Of a stretch of DNA of 64,000 nt, positions 22,046 through 35,505 are shown one piece after another (position 1 is the stretch's first letter; the number at the start of each line of letters is the position of its first letter). The position numbers were made by a program, and so were the translations under genes. The notes under the pieces are model-generated. The model did not search any database and had not been told where the DNA came from. It saw only the letters and a list, made by a program, of their open reading frames with translations. This DNA is from Epiperipatus broadwayi (taxonomy: Eukaryota > Onychophora > Udeonychophora > Euonychophora > Peripatidae), in NCBI GenBank assembly GCA_028023455.1, contig JAQFVV010006309.1, positions 2,128,511 through 2,192,510 of the forward strand. The letters are read 5' to 3'.

Positions 22046-24428
22046 TAATTTAGTATAATAGCCTCTCTCATTTTTGATTTCAAAGAATAGTTTTTCACTA
22101 GTTTATACATATATATGTTTAAATGAAATAGTTCATTAATAAAAAAAAAAATACAAACTAAAATTTGAAAAGTTGACTAAAGTCAATTTAATTATTTTAA
22201 TAAAAATTTAATCATAATTAATTTTACGCTACAATAATTTATTTATTAAGAAAAATTAAACTTAGAAAAAGTTGAAGTTATTAATTTGAATGAAACATTT
22301 ATTTTTTAATGCATCTACTTTTTGTTTTACATATGTATAAATTTTATTTCGAAGATAGATACATTTAAAAGACAAATTTATTTCATTCGTCATGGATATA
22401 GATTTCATTTTAACTATTTGGGGTTTTTTTTTTTTTGTAATTTATTTACATTTGACAGTACTCGGTGGAATTAGTTTTATTGAGAATCAAACTTAATGGT
22501 TTATCTTGGTCCAGCTGCTCCAATTCTTGGCTGCAAATGGCAACTTCACTTTCATTCTGCCTAAAAATCTATTGTGAAAAATAAAGAAAACTCCATATCA
22601 TTTACCTTAACATTTATTATGATTTCTTTACTTTTATATCTTTTTTTTTTTATATATATATTCTTATTTCTCACAATATCACAATGAATATCTCTAGCTG
22701 GAAATAGATAGAAAACATTCAAACCATCCTTCAGATTTTATATTTACTCACAGAGGGAGTTTAAGGAGAAGCTACAGAACATCACATCACATTACAAGGA
22801 TGATTTGCATATTTTTTATTTCTCAGAGTATTATTATTATTTTTATTTTTAACAATACATTTAATTTTTTTTAAATTGATTTATTGACGTTTGATGTATT
22901 ATAGGACTTGGATTATCACATGTGCTATCTTGGATAACAATAATAAAACTAATAGTTAAAATTTTCCCCACAATTTCTATCTTTGTTCAATGTACAGTTA
23001 CATCAGTAGTTTTTTTTTTTTTATGAAATATGAGAACAGGATGGTATTTATTTTTTTTACAAAAGTCCTATCTAGTTAAGCTTAAAAAGTTGGATGTGAA
23101 ACACATTTTTTAGCTAATAATTTTTGCTGACATGGGAAAGTTTTAGCTACATTATTGTCTTGCATTTTTATATCCATAATGATTTTGAAAAGGTAAAGAA
23201 TTAGCTTTTGGAGAAAACTTTTAACTTCTGTTATATTATCTCCAAGCTTTTTGTCAATATTTGTGTGCAGAAGCAGAGATTTTTCCTATGTAATGATAAA
23301 CTTATAGATATATTCAACTGATAGAACTTTTCACTTCAAATGTATTACCATCATTTCATTAGTTTCATATGGCTAGCTGTTTTGCATGTTAATTTAGTAC
23401 TTAAATCACTTTCTTAAAACTGTTATTTCCAACATCTCATAATTTTTTAAAATAAATTTTGATAGTGAATTTAGGTTTTTCTAAATGATGAGTGATAATT
23501 AACCTTTTTTTTTTTATTTTTGATAATTTCTATTTTTAATTCAAGTTAAAACTACATTGCTCCTTTTAAGAGTTGATGTTTTTGAAGAGCTAGTTCAATA
23601 CAAACGACTTTCAATATAGCACAGCAATATCTAGATAGAGTACAGTGAAAGATGAGTTATTAGCCATTAAAAACACCTAACAATAAAATTTTATCATAAC
23701 TTTTGTAATTTTGGAAGCTTTTAGTTTGTGAAGCAGTGAAAGAATCATATTATTTTGAAGTTATTTATTATGAAAGGCTGAAGTGTGTAGCTATAAAGAA
23801 TGATGACCCCTTGTACTTGTGTGAACTGGTATCATATGTATTTTCTTTAATAAGATATCAATATCTTCTAAATCTGTAATAAAGCAACTCATTCCCAGAT
23901 TAGAAATAACATTAGTTGTCAAGACAGTTAAAATATTATTTAAAATCCATTCTTCATTACAATACCTAAGATTACAATTAAGACAATTTAAAAAGTATCT
24001 AATGAATATAGTGGAGCCATAAATTATGCTATATTTTGTTTAAGCCCCCTCATATTCAAATATATTTAGCTTATAATAGCTCATGTTTTATTAATAAACA
24101 TTGATTAGAATAGAATATATATTTTTATTAAACTGCAAATACAGACTAATTGTCAACATGCATATATATTTAACATAGTTACTTTTTATAGGTATTTATG
24201 TAACTCAAAATTATAGTATAAACACTATTTTAAGTAATAATAATAACAATAGCAACAACAACATGTTGAAATGGAAAATAATCTTATATCTGCAAGTGGC
24301 AAAAAATATTAAAACTGTTCATAGTAATCTAAATGGAAAGGAAGTTATAAACAAAAACAAGTTTGTTCCAGTTCCTAGATATCACTGATCTACTGTGAGA
24401 GATTTGCTCAACTTTTATCTCTTTTTAA
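22046..24428. other. AT-rich DNA, nothing recognised
   Basis: No protein motif or cross-window repeat was recognised. Several T10-T12 runs occur. Confidence 0.5.
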
Positions 24429-25700
24429 GTGTGCCAAAATCAATCAATGCCTACAAATACACAAGAAGACTGGACTGAAGAAAATCTAATAAAAATGGTG
24501 GATATTTTAAATTTGACTGTATCTACAGATCTGTTTAATTCTTTTAAAGTGTTTTTTATTGATTGTTCCATAGTGCTTGCCATTACGTACAAGTACTGTT
24601 TACTTTATAAATTGCCAAAAGATTTATTATTCAATTTGATCAGTAAAAGTGATTTACAAAAAAATATAGAGCTGATTGCAGATCATCTGAATCCAAGATA
24701 TCAAAGAGAAACTTTTAAAAGAGGTATTTAAACATTAAATAAATTTCAATCAATCCAATCAGAACTAGTCTAATCAGAGGCTTCTGAAGAATGCTTATCT
24801 TAATTATAACAGTGAAGATTTTACTAGATTGATGGCACTGTTTGAAACAGTGCTTGATGTTCAACCAATATTTTTCAAAATACACCAGTACTAGTTTATG
24901 GAAATAGCTACTAATATAAAAATAGGTTGCACAAAAGCATTAATTTGAATGATATTCCCTCACAGATCACTAACCAGAAAATAACCTTATTTCTAAAAGG
25001 AGTAAAGGCTTAAGGTCTCCATTGCAAAGAATGTGGCCATATAAGAAGTCTTTGTCATAAACTATTTTGGGTGAGCTGTAATATGAAAGGTACTTCCAAA
25101 CACCAATGTCCAAAAAAAACCCCCAAGATTCAGCCTCTTTTCATAGACTTAAACTCTCTTGACCAGACAAATAATCTAATGATAGCAACATAGATTACTT
25201 GCTTTAGCACATATATCTGGATCACATGTTTTGAATCTGTCTGATAAAGAAGATAAGCATAGTGAAACATTTTGTCAATCAGACTCTCTAAAAGGATATA
25301 TGCTAATAAAACTACTTCAGAAATCATGTACAGCTCAGTATTCATGTGATGACTGGTGTGAACCACTGTACAACCTCATACAATTGTAAACCTGGTTTAA
25401 TTTCATAAGAATTATGAATGGAAGTCCAGGGAAGTTGAACTTGCAGACAGTAATGATGACAACTAATATAAGCTAATGAACATGATTAAAAAAGTTAATA
25501 CTTTAAATGAAGCTAGAGAATTAGACCCTGAATTTTCTGCAGAATCTGATCTTAGCATCATGAAGAGGTAAGGATATCATGTTTTCATAGCCCTGCTAAG
25601 AATATGAGACAGAGGTCATCACCTTTAACACCAATTGAATCTATTGATGTTTTTATACCATGGCAAACTAGTAATATTGCACAAGAGACCTCAATTAATA
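24429..25700 (+). pseudogene. Putative LINE ORF1 with double zinc-knuckle remnant
   Basis: A 100-codon open frame (24429-24731) of unknown fold precedes decayed sequence. Near 25015-25120 the frame reads CKECGHIRSLC followed by a second Cys/His cluster (CNMKGTSKHQC). The pair resembles the tandem CCHC knuckles in ORF1/gag proteins of non-LTR elements, the first shortened by about 3 residues. Position fits: the ORF2 endonuclease start follows at 25784. ORF1 proteins bind the element RNA. The assignment rests on the knuckles and context; a gag from an LTR element is an alternative. Confidence 0.45.
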
Positions 25701-25783
25701 GTTATTTATATTTTGGTTAATTTTATTGTATTAAAATTTTATGTTTAGTTTCAAGATTTAACTATATTTAAGTTTGCAATAAA

Positions 25784-28252
25784 ATGCAATCTAAAATAGG
25801 TGCATTTAATCTGAGAGTTTGTTGAAAAGAATTTTCAATTGGCCAAGTAGTATGGTGTTCCTTAACTAAGCTCTACTTTAAACAATTGTATATAGTGGTT
25901 CACAAACTGATTAATCCAATTGTAATAGAGATCTTACAACATTTTCTACATCTTTCAATGTGCCATCTGCAGGAATAGGTTTAATTATTGATAAGACAAG
26001 CTCATTTAACTCTTTTAAAATTTTATACATTGATGCACATATTCTAATTCTTATCTTGCATCACAAAGCAATCATCTTAAATATTGTATTCATGCAATTT
26101 TTTTATGATTCTATTAATTTAATAGACTGATTTTACTCTTAAATACCAAGTTTGCAGCCTCACCATATCCAGTTTGGCTGATGGTAGATTTCAACATGTA
26201 TTATGAAAAATTTGTCAAAAAACAATTCCATATGTTGGATTTACATTAATGAATGGAGAGGGATTTTTGCCACAAGGTGCCATAAATCTTTTAACAATGG
26301 TAGACACTCATCTCAAATCGATCTTGTATTCTATTCCCCAACATTATACCATCTGATTAATAAAATTTACCATTCTCAGACAATGCAGCACTTTAGTAAT
26401 CCTTGATTTTATCCTTAATAGTACCAAATTGATTAACACAAGTAAAACTATTCAAGTTCTTCTTCCAAATCAAACAACATAGTTATTATATTTATTTATT
26501 TAATCTAAAGTCAATAGAAATAGATTTAATTTCAAGAGTGAATTACATTTGTAACTACTATATCTTATACAATTGATCATATTACCCTCAAGTCTAGTGA
26601 GTTTCATGAAAATTTATATAAGAATATAATATTAACTTCACCTTCTTTCTTGCTTTAAAAGCAGCACACAAATCACTTACTGATAATCTTAAAGAATAAT
26701 CAGCTCTTAAAAAAGGACATTTTTATATCGACCTCATACCTGGTCTAGCCACTATATTAGGTGGACCTTGGGACAAGCTCTTCCAACTTGTGTACCAAAT
26801 GCTTGTAATATTAAAGCAGAAACTATTTGGAGAATCAATGATAGAGCCTGTCTACAAACTGTTATCATGGGAGTGATTTAATCTATTTTCTCAGTTTTTC
26901 AGTGATCCAAAAGATAATTATTATTTTTATACGATAAAAATTCAAGATAATTATTATATTCAAGTTAATTGACTTTGTTCAAAAATCAAATTCATTGGAA
27001 AATTCTTGTCATCTTAGAATACATGGTATTTATAACTTTGTCTATGCATATTTTAGTGACTTCACATAACAATATCTGGCTAATTTAGCCAATTCTTTTT
27101 CAAAAGAGGTTTATAAAACTTTAGGATTCTATCCAATTTCTCTTCTTCCATTTTTGAGGGAATAAGCAAAGAACTCATCATTAGAAAATTTTGTCCTGTA
27201 TCAATGACCTTATTAGGCATTAAAATGCTTGAGTCAGTAATTAAAGATACTCTTTTTATTGCCATAATATCAAAAATGCACTTTGTAAAAAAGGGATCAC
27301 TGACTAGTCAAACAGCCTTCTTGTTTAAAACTATTATAGATGCAATAAAAATATAGTCCAATAGTAATTCAGCTATACATCAAATCAGCATTTGATACAG
27401 TCCCTCTAAATATATTCATTAACATATTAGCTGACATGGTCACTCCTAAATCATATCTTCATGTTCTAACTTTTTAATTTCATCTAAGTCAAGTCAATCT
27501 GAAATGAGGACAGTAATACAGGACAAATTTAAAAAAAAGATAGTAAACAATCAATTCACTACCAAAAGTCTGTATCTCTCACTATTTGCAAAAGTCTCAT
27601 TATTCAATATTCTTGTGAGCTGCAATCTCAATTAAGCATCTTCAATGTTCATTGCAAAAAAAAATGGTCTAAGGACTTCATGACATTCACATATTTAGAA
27701 TTCAAAAGACTCAATGTAATTTCAGCATGCGCCAAGATTTTTTTCAAACCTAGAACTTGTTTTTAAAATCATCCCTAAAGACAGGCCCCTCTTACAGGAT
27801 ACTGGAAGTCACTAATAGATTCACTATTGTCAATTCAGAAACTTAATTCTGTACCTGCAAAAATAAATATAAATATTGGGAGATCTGTACATTACTACAT
27901 TCCTATTCTCAATACAATGATAATTTTACTCTCAGCATCAATACTAAACAATTATGTTGTTAATTTAAATTTTGGTCACTTGAATCTAAATATTTTGGTT
28001 TTTCTATTAAAATTGAACTTAGTCTTCAACCACAATGCATTTTTTTAGATGTAAAAGGAAATGTAAAAATACTCATGATCTGTTTTGTTTTGCCATAAAA
28101 AAGTAAAAACACAATTTTACATTTTTTATACATGTCCAGTCTATAATTCCATTCATGTAATGATTCCCATTGTTTGCCAAATGTAGGTTCCCTATTATTA
28201 GAGCCAGAACCTTCACTCTTTATGCTCTGTAATGTACAAAGTGCATTTTTAG
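25784..28252 (+). pseudogene. Tx1/L1-like LINE ORF2, degenerate copy
   Basis: From ATG 25784 the frame reads KIGAFNLR, matching the start of the endonuclease of the minus-strand copy at 61.7 kb (KIGSLNIRG). Endonuclease parts follow: HSSQIDLVFYSPTL near 26310 and a sequence where S-D-H is expected near 26375. RT starts around 27183-27350 with CPVSMTLLGIKMLE (R-P-I-S region), then from 27370 QLYIKSAFDTV. This is motif A with the first, catalytic Asp replaced by Tyr. The Y-x-D-D motif was not found. The C-terminal stretch near 27985-28060 (VFLLKLNL) matches the other copy (DFLLKLNL). Many stops and frameshifts. The 3' end runs into a long AAT array. Clade call is by motif and by similarity to the other copy. 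Confidence 0.65.
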
Positions 28253-28457
<205 letters not shown>

Positions 28458-29985
28458 CAAAGAAGGCACCAAATTCATTTACAAATATGTTGAAAATTGC
28501 AAGATAAAGAGATAAAGTTGCAAAACATATCTATATAGACACTTAACCACAAATGCAACAATGCTCTGGTCTTTAATATGACATACAACATTTCACAGGC
28601 TTGTTAAAGAAGAACAATATTACAATAGAATTTATCTTAAGGACTACAATAAGAGCAGCAATAATAATCTTGAATAAATGTAAATATATAGATCTTGTGA
28701 GCCATATGTAAAAACTGTGTATTGTTTTTTTTTAGATGTAAAATGTTTGCTAATTATATGTATACCAATTTACGTATGAACAAATTAACAATTTAAATGC
28801 ATAATTTAATAAAGTCATTTGAAAGATGATAACAACAACAACAACATAATAATAATAATAACAATAATAATACTAATATTCATTCATGCATTCATTGAAA
28901 TAATAATAAGAAAAACAAACTAACCATTGTATTTTTATTTTTAAAATAAAGTAAATAATGAAATATCTCACTTTTGTTGCTATTAAATAGCTTTAAATAG
29001 CTGTGAGTGATTTTTTTTTTAATATTTTTTTTTCTTATACAAAAATAATATATTAGACTCTTTATCAAGAAATTATGATCTCTCTAATTAAGTTAATATT
29101 TTTAAATCAATTTTCAGTGGGTTCTAAAATTTTGTAAAACTTTTAGAAGTAAGCTCAGAAAATATTTTAGAATGCAAAATTATTGCATGTAAAATTCAGA
29201 AAAGATATTATAAGAAAAAATAAAATCTGTGTGCTTTTAACATAAACGGAATAAATATTTATTACTATATATAATTATGTATGGTGCTCTGAGACATAAA
29301 AATGGCTACATTGTAGAATTTATTTACAACAATCATATACAGTATTTACAAAAAGGAAAGTGACTACTGAAAGTTATCAAATTTTCTAATTTTAATGTTT
29401 TTTTGTTTGCTTGTTTGTTTGTTTTGGATAATGTATAATTGAGTCATATAGTTAGATACACTGTTATTCATTGTTCCAATGAATTTGAAAGAAAAGAATT
29501 GCATTTAAAATGTAAAGATTTAAAAACAAATGCTAAAAAAATATAAACATTTAAAAAGTGTTTACTAAAATGGAATAAACTTTTGATTGTTGATAATTTA
29601 ATTCCAGATCTTGAATTTATAAAATAAAATAAAAATGTTTGCAGTGTTAAATCTGTTATTATTTGAATGCTACAAAAATATTGACATGTCTAAAGTTCAG
29701 TTAAAAAGTTGGTAAATGATAAAATAGTTTTTATGTAGCCTATTATGGTATAAAAATCTGTGCTCATTCACTACAGAAAAACAGTAAAAGATAAAGGCAT
29801 TACTTATCAGTCTTTTGAATTGTTTGAAAAGTTTTTCATTCTTAATTAAAAAAAGTACTCTTAATCATATTTATGTAGCCAATCAACTTTATAAGTGTTA
29901 TTTCAAAATAAATGTAAAATTGCAATTGGTATGCTTTACCTTTAAAATTATACACAAAAAGCAAAATATTTTTTCATATGTCAAA
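28458..29985. other. AT-rich DNA with short AAC/AAT runs
   Basis: Short ACAACA and AATAAT runs at 28830-28875 and a TTTG-repeat at 29400-29425. A 60-codon frame at 29815-29997 matches nothing. No gene recognised. Confidence 0.5.
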
Positions 29986-30057
29986 TGCTTTGACTAGGAA
30001 GCTAACCCAGCCCAGCTGCTTGGAAGGCAGCTATGCTGACCACTAGGCCACCAATGT
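29986..30057 (-). pseudogene. tRNA-Gly (TCC) pseudogene
   Basis: On the minus strand, 72 nt match a tRNA-Gly(TCC) from the acceptor through the anticodon arm: TTGGTGG start, D arm with TAGTGGTCAGCAT, and a perfect 5-bp anticodon stem GCTGC/GCAGC around loop CTTCCAA (anticodon TCC). The T arm is damaged (GGGTTAGCTTCC instead of GGGTTCGATTCC) and the acceptor stem has several mismatches, with no CCA encoded. It is either a decayed tRNA gene or the head of a tRNA-derived SINE; no SINE body was recognised after it. Confidence 0.8.
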
Positions 30058-31294
30058 TTGGCAAATTATATTGTGCATTTAAACTTTTTGCATGAAAAGG
30101 CAAAAATAAATTTTCCAAAGCTGTTTATAGAGTTTGTAACTTATATGCTTGTGGAAGATGATAAATGAACTATATGTGTTTACATATGTAAAAATTAAAA
30201 TGTTTATGTATATGCAACATTTTATTATATAAATTAACTTAATGTTTATATGTATATGGCTATGATATTATATAGTACAATATGATTTAGCACAATAATT
30301 AACTATACACGATCCCTTACATAATTATATTATTATACTTATAAACTGACTAAATAAAGATATTTAGACACCTTGGAAGGAATTCAGCAGTTTTATTTAT
30401 TTAATAACGGTTTTCTTTTTTACCTTTTATCTCCTCAAAGAAAAATTATCCATAATATTTTGCTCACTAACAAGTAATTTTAGTTCAAAAATAATTATTA
30501 ATGTCTTTTTCTTTTAAGATAATAATTATAAAAAGAAAATAATTGAATATTAGTCAATGGTATTTTCTTTCATCTGTTATAATATTACAAACTAAATATA
30601 TTTAATCATTCATTCTTTTTTCCTATATTTAAAGTCAAAATTATAAAATAGTTATTTAATATTCTATTTGTGAAATAGAATCACTATTTTAAGAGCTTTT
30701 TTTTCTATATATAATATATTAATTTTTTCTGTTATATGAGAACTTTGTGACTACGTTTTTTAGTTTTTTTTTAACTTTTAACTGTATTAATTTTGCAATA
30801 AATTGCATTTTCTGCACCACTAATTTTTAAATTAAAATATTTTACTAATAAAATAAAGTTACATTTTAAAAATAAATCCATTTATGTTTACATTAATTTT
30901 TGTATGAAAGTTTTAAATTAATTATTGAAAGAAAATTTAAATTAAAAATTATAATTGACTTGTTACATTTTCAAAGTATATATAACACATTAACTATGCA
31001 TTAATAACATCAGATTTAAATACATATGTGCCTTAATGTTCAGCCTATCATTTTGCTGCACATACATAATTTGGTCTCTAGAGTAACTGATCACATGATG
31101 AATACTTATTGCATGCATAATAGCAAGCTAATTAATATCTGTACATAATTAAACAAATAACCCAGGAATTAAAAAAAAAAAATTTATGAATAAAACTGCT
31201 TCCTCTCATATATTAAGGTTTTGTAGTAGACTATTAACTTATAATCCACAGTGATTAGCTTTAAACTGCAGTAAAGTGAATAAGATATCAGAAT
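30058..31294. other. AT-rich DNA, nothing recognised
   Basis: Very AT-rich sequence with long T runs; no open frames or shared repeats. Confidence 0.5.
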
Positions 31295-31720
31295 TTTTTA
31301 AACTACCGTATTTATTATGATTCTTTATGAATGTAAAAGTTGGACATTGAACAAAATAATAGAAAGATTATTCATGCTTTAATAATACTATGATATTAGT
31401 GAAGTCTTTTAGAATTTTGTGATCAGTAAGAAAAATGAACAATTCAGTTCTTAATCAGATTAACTTTAAACTTCTTCATGAAATACAGATGAACCTAGTA
31501 ATCTTGCTGTAGTTTTATTGTGAAAAGATGTAATTCATTAGAAAAGTATACATTGTTATAAAATTCTGATGATGAAAGGAGATAGGAATAACTAGCAATA
31601 AGAAAGGTACATTCCATTCTTACACTATTAAATGTTTTGTGAAGCCTGAAAAGTCAAACTTATGATTGACCATTATGTTTAAATACTATCCCATATAATC
31701 TCCCGGAGTCAGTGTCAGGT
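31295..31720 (+). pseudogene. LINE E C-terminal fragment
   Basis: The translation includes ILYECKSWTLN near 31320-31360, matching the L-Y-G-x-E-x-W-x-L motif of LINE polymerase C-termini, followed by weak matches (N-N-S-V-L-N-Q-I-N near 31440 and LLHEIQ). Frame is broken. It may be a different subfamily from the 48.6-kb copy because nucleotide similarity is low. Confidence 0.45.
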
Positions 31721-31778
31721 TAGTAGCTTTTATTATTAATAATAAAATGTAATGGTGGATGATTTTTTAAAATTTTAA

Positions 31779-32000
31779 TTGAATTCAGTAGGTTTAAAGT
31801 CTTCAATTAAAATGATAGCATTTAAGTTTGCTAAATCATCATTACCATTAATTATCTTTCATAATGCAAGTTTTGGATATTTACTAAATTCTTCTCTCTC
31901 CAAGTCTTTTTGTCTATTAATCAAATCTTCAAATATTCATGCCAACTATCTTATAGATAATGACTATTCATACAATGTTAGATTTAAAAGACTTAGTTAG
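31779..32000 (+). pseudogene. Possible Copia-type RNase H fragment
   Basis: A 73-codon open frame contains LIIFHNASFGYLLNSSLSKS, which resembles the L-x-V-F-x-D-A-S-F-G-N-L-x-D-x-x-S-Q stretch of Copia-family RNase H, with the catalytic Asp as Asn. A downstream Y-N-V-R-F-K-R-L-S could correspond to the K-x-K-R-V-V-x-S motif. Flanks show no further Copia domains. The similarity is short and the call is weak. Confidence 0.3.
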
Positions 32001-33269
32001 CACTATAAAACTTTCTTCTAACTGGATTTCTTTATAGTGTTTGTGAATACTTAGCTATCTAAAAAATAATCTATATGCTGAATAAAAATAAGTTTATAAA
32101 CAGTCATTTGTAATTTATAGAATGTGTAATGTGTTTATACACAAAAGTATATTTGTATTTTCAGATATTTAAACCTTATATAGTGACATTTTGATCTATA
32201 TTGGTCAGCCAAATACCTTGTGTGTGGTTTAATATGGTAGTAATGTTACTGCTGATATTCAATAGAATAAGGTAAATTTCATCAATTTAATACTCAAATA
32301 TCACATGTCCTTCTAAATAATTGGCTTGTGCTTTTTTTTAATGATTAATTAAAAGAGGTAAGCTGAAATAATGTAACAAATTAATTTTTTTAAACATATA
32401 AAAATTTCTCATTGGTTTATCAAATAAGTAAAAAGAAAAGAGTTTTGAGATGTTCTAAATTATGCTTTATATATCTAAACACAACTCTTTTTTTTAATTT
32501 ATATATATATATATTTTGTAACAGTAAATAATGCAGAAAGCTGGCTCCTTAAATATTCCATGTATTTGGGATGGCAAAAACTGTGCAGTACTTATAAAGA
32601 CAATGGGGAAATTAGGTTGGCCTTATGGGGAAATTAGGTTGGCCTTTCTTATAATTTAATATTCTTTATGAAGTGTAACTATAGATAATATATCAATAAT
32701 AATAAATCTCTTACTTCTAGCTAGCCAAACTTATAGAAGATAAAACCTAGATATATCTAAGACTCTTCTATTACATATGTGTGTATGTCAAATAAATATA
32801 AATCAAAATCAAAGGGACATTTTATTGATCTCGAAATATATTTAGAATAAGAAAACCAATAATACCAAAACTTCTTCTAATGTAAACGTCATTTTTTTCC
32901 TTTTTATATTACAACGTTATAATATCTAATAGTAATTTAATATAGCTAGGCAAAATAAAATATTAATGTATGCATATTCAATATCTCAGAGTAAATTTCA
33001 AAATGCCATAGCGAATCTAATACGTGTGACCATAAATCAATGATAAGTGTTGACCTTATAAAGAAAATACACGAAAACCAAATTAAATATATATATAAAC
33101 ATTTTATTGACATTTAAGGGATTTTATATTATCATTACAGCTTTTCAAAATATTAAAGAAGAAAAAACAATCCAAAGTGAAATAATGCTATTTATATTCA
33201 GCACTGTTTTATATAAACTGAAAGAAAAATTATCTTAACTAGGGTTATATAAAAGAGCTACCTAGACAG
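32001..33269. other. AT-rich DNA with a short tandem duplication
   Basis: A 21-bp unit (GGGGAAATTAGGTTGGCCTT) is repeated in tandem at about 32604-32645. Nothing else recognised. Confidence 0.5.
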
Positions 33270-33352
33270 TCATTATTACATCTGATTGGCTGTTATATAA
33301 GCATTCTAAATGCACATGTGAGAAGGTTTCAGCCTTTCACTTTAATAAAAGA
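33270..33352 (+). repeat. Family F solo terminal repeat
   Basis: It matches the right end of the family F element at 55.55-55.63 kb (CAGTCATTATTACATCTG, GGTTTCAGCCTTTCA) at most positions. The other end is absent nearby, so it is a half-element. Confidence 0.75.
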
Positions 33353-34708
33353 GTATTGTAATTATTTACTAAAAAAATAAATAACTAATTTGGAATGTAA
33401 TTTTATACATATTTCGCAGGTAAAAGTTTTTCTTTTCTAATAAGACATCAAACTTATCTACTTATTCGAAGTAATATATAGGAAGCTTCTGAACAAGCTA
33501 ACTTAGGATCACATGTAATGATGTATTTAATAAGTGGCATAAGCAAAAATAGATTACTGCATATATTCATGTACATTCTTATTTAACATGTAATGAGAGG
33601 AATTTTATCATATTTTACATAAAAAACAAATTTCTACATAGTGAGATGAATTCACATTTTTCAGTTAAAAGAAGTTTGTTATAAGAAAAGAGGAATTCAC
33701 CATCTCTTATACAAATAAAAAAAATGTTACAGCATATGACAAAGCCAAGTATACAATAGCCACTATTCAAATCGTTCGCACATCAAACTAAATTTACCAA
33801 TGCCTTATTTCTAGTACTTGAATCTGCAATTCCTTTTTTTTTTAATTTTTAAAAAAAAAGATTAAACTTTATTGGTATAAAATGTTTTACAAAATAAGCA
33901 TTGATTTACATAGGATAATATAGAGATCTAAGATGATACAGAGTATTTTTTGTTCATAGTGTTTCCAAAAATTGATCAACCTGTGACAACTCAGAACATT
34001 AGTTCATGAGATAATTAATTATTAAAAGTAAATCTAGGTTACAATTAGGAATTATTTGTAAAGTCTAGAGTTCAAATATGAATAGCGTTTTAGGAGTACA
34101 ATATTGAAAAATCCAATTTGCAGCAGATAAGTTGAGGAATAGAAAAACGCTTGAGATAAGGCTAAACCAATCTACTGTTCAGTTTTCCAGAATGGCCTCG
34201 AATATCCCCAGAAGAGAGCAATTCAGTATACTTTAGAAGACATATGGAGAACTAGGAAAAAACTAAGCTTTGAAATGTCTCTGCTGAAAACCATTCTAAT
34301 CCATCACAAGGAGCTACATGAACAGCAAAGGGCCAACATTATCAATAATCTCATTGGATATAATAGTAATAAATAAGGTGAATCACTTGTAATTAAAATT
34401 ATTAGGCTAAAGTGCAGCTTACTTTGCAATAACACATGGATAAAATCATTTATAAGAATAACACTAAAAACTGCTTAAAAAATAACATTATTTCTCCTTT
34501 CCTATGAATGAGAAAATAAACATCAGAAATGATTCACATAGCACACTCATCCCAGCTACCATATTAAACAGAACTAGGATTTAGTCTCTTGGGGCCCCTC
34601 CTGACCATCAGACTCTCAAAATGAAGTAAAACAAAGAATTTTCATTAAAATGGAAAATTACTGTAGTAATCATTTGAAATTTCAATGGCTGCCATATAAT
34701 TTGGACAG
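33353..34708. other. AT-rich DNA; one less AT-rich patch
   Basis: The patch at about 34080-34350 is visibly richer in G+C and has fewer stops than its surroundings, but no frame gives a recognisable protein. It might be a fossil exon or an unrecognised repeat. The rest shows nothing. Confidence 0.4.
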
Positions 34709-34944
34709 CGTTTATATAAATGTTGAAATTGTTCTTACTTGTGATAACATGTTGACATATCTTGTATATAAAAAAGAGCTAACAAACTCCTCTTTTAAAT
34801 AGGAATAGTTTTTAAAAAAATTAATTCGTTTATATAAATGTTGAAATTGTTCTTACTTGTGATAACATGTTGACATATCTTGTATATAAAAAAGAGCTAA
34901 CAAACTCCTCTTTTAAATAGGAATAGTTTTAAAAAAAATTAATT
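34709..34944. repeat. 118-bp tandem duplication, nearly identical
   Basis: 34709-34826 and 34827-34944 differ only in the length of a T/A homopolymer junction near the end. Each unit starts CGTTTATATAAATG and ends near TTAATT. Such identity in an otherwise decayed region points to a recent duplication or to an assembly artefact. Confidence 0.9.
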
Positions 34945-35497
34945 CCATAAACTAAGAAAAAAGGAACTAAAATGGGGAGCTAATAATAGAGTTAACTGGA
35001 GTCCTTGGCTCCTTCTTTCCCCAATTCCTTTTACCCTGGAATAACATATTTATAAGATTTAAAGTTTATAATGATAATATATTTTAATAAACATTATATA
35101 AGCCTTAATAAGCATAACCATTCACATCAAAATTATTATATGGGAAGTTTGCAAATATATATTACATATAAAATAAAAATAATTTTTTTAAAAAATATAT
35201 CCTTTGTTGTCTTAAAAAAAACCTTTCTTTGGGAGATATAAGAGGAAAAAATGCATAGCAACAATTCATAATAAATTATTATTAATGAAAATAATGTCTT
35301 TATTTTTTTAAATCTAAGGTTCTAAATTTAAAATTGATTTTGAATACGATTTTCAGATGATTTTCCAGGTGATATTTGTGGACCCAATAAGAATTAAAAT
35401 TACTAAAGAATGTTCACCTTGGTTCAATTTGTAAAAGTTCTAGATAAAAGTCTATTCACCCCCCCTCCTTTTCTTGAAAACAGATGAAAGCAAAAGT
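34945..35497. other. AT-rich DNA, nothing recognised
   Basis: No feature recognised. Confidence 0.4.
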
Positions 35498-35505
35498 CTT
35501 TAGTG

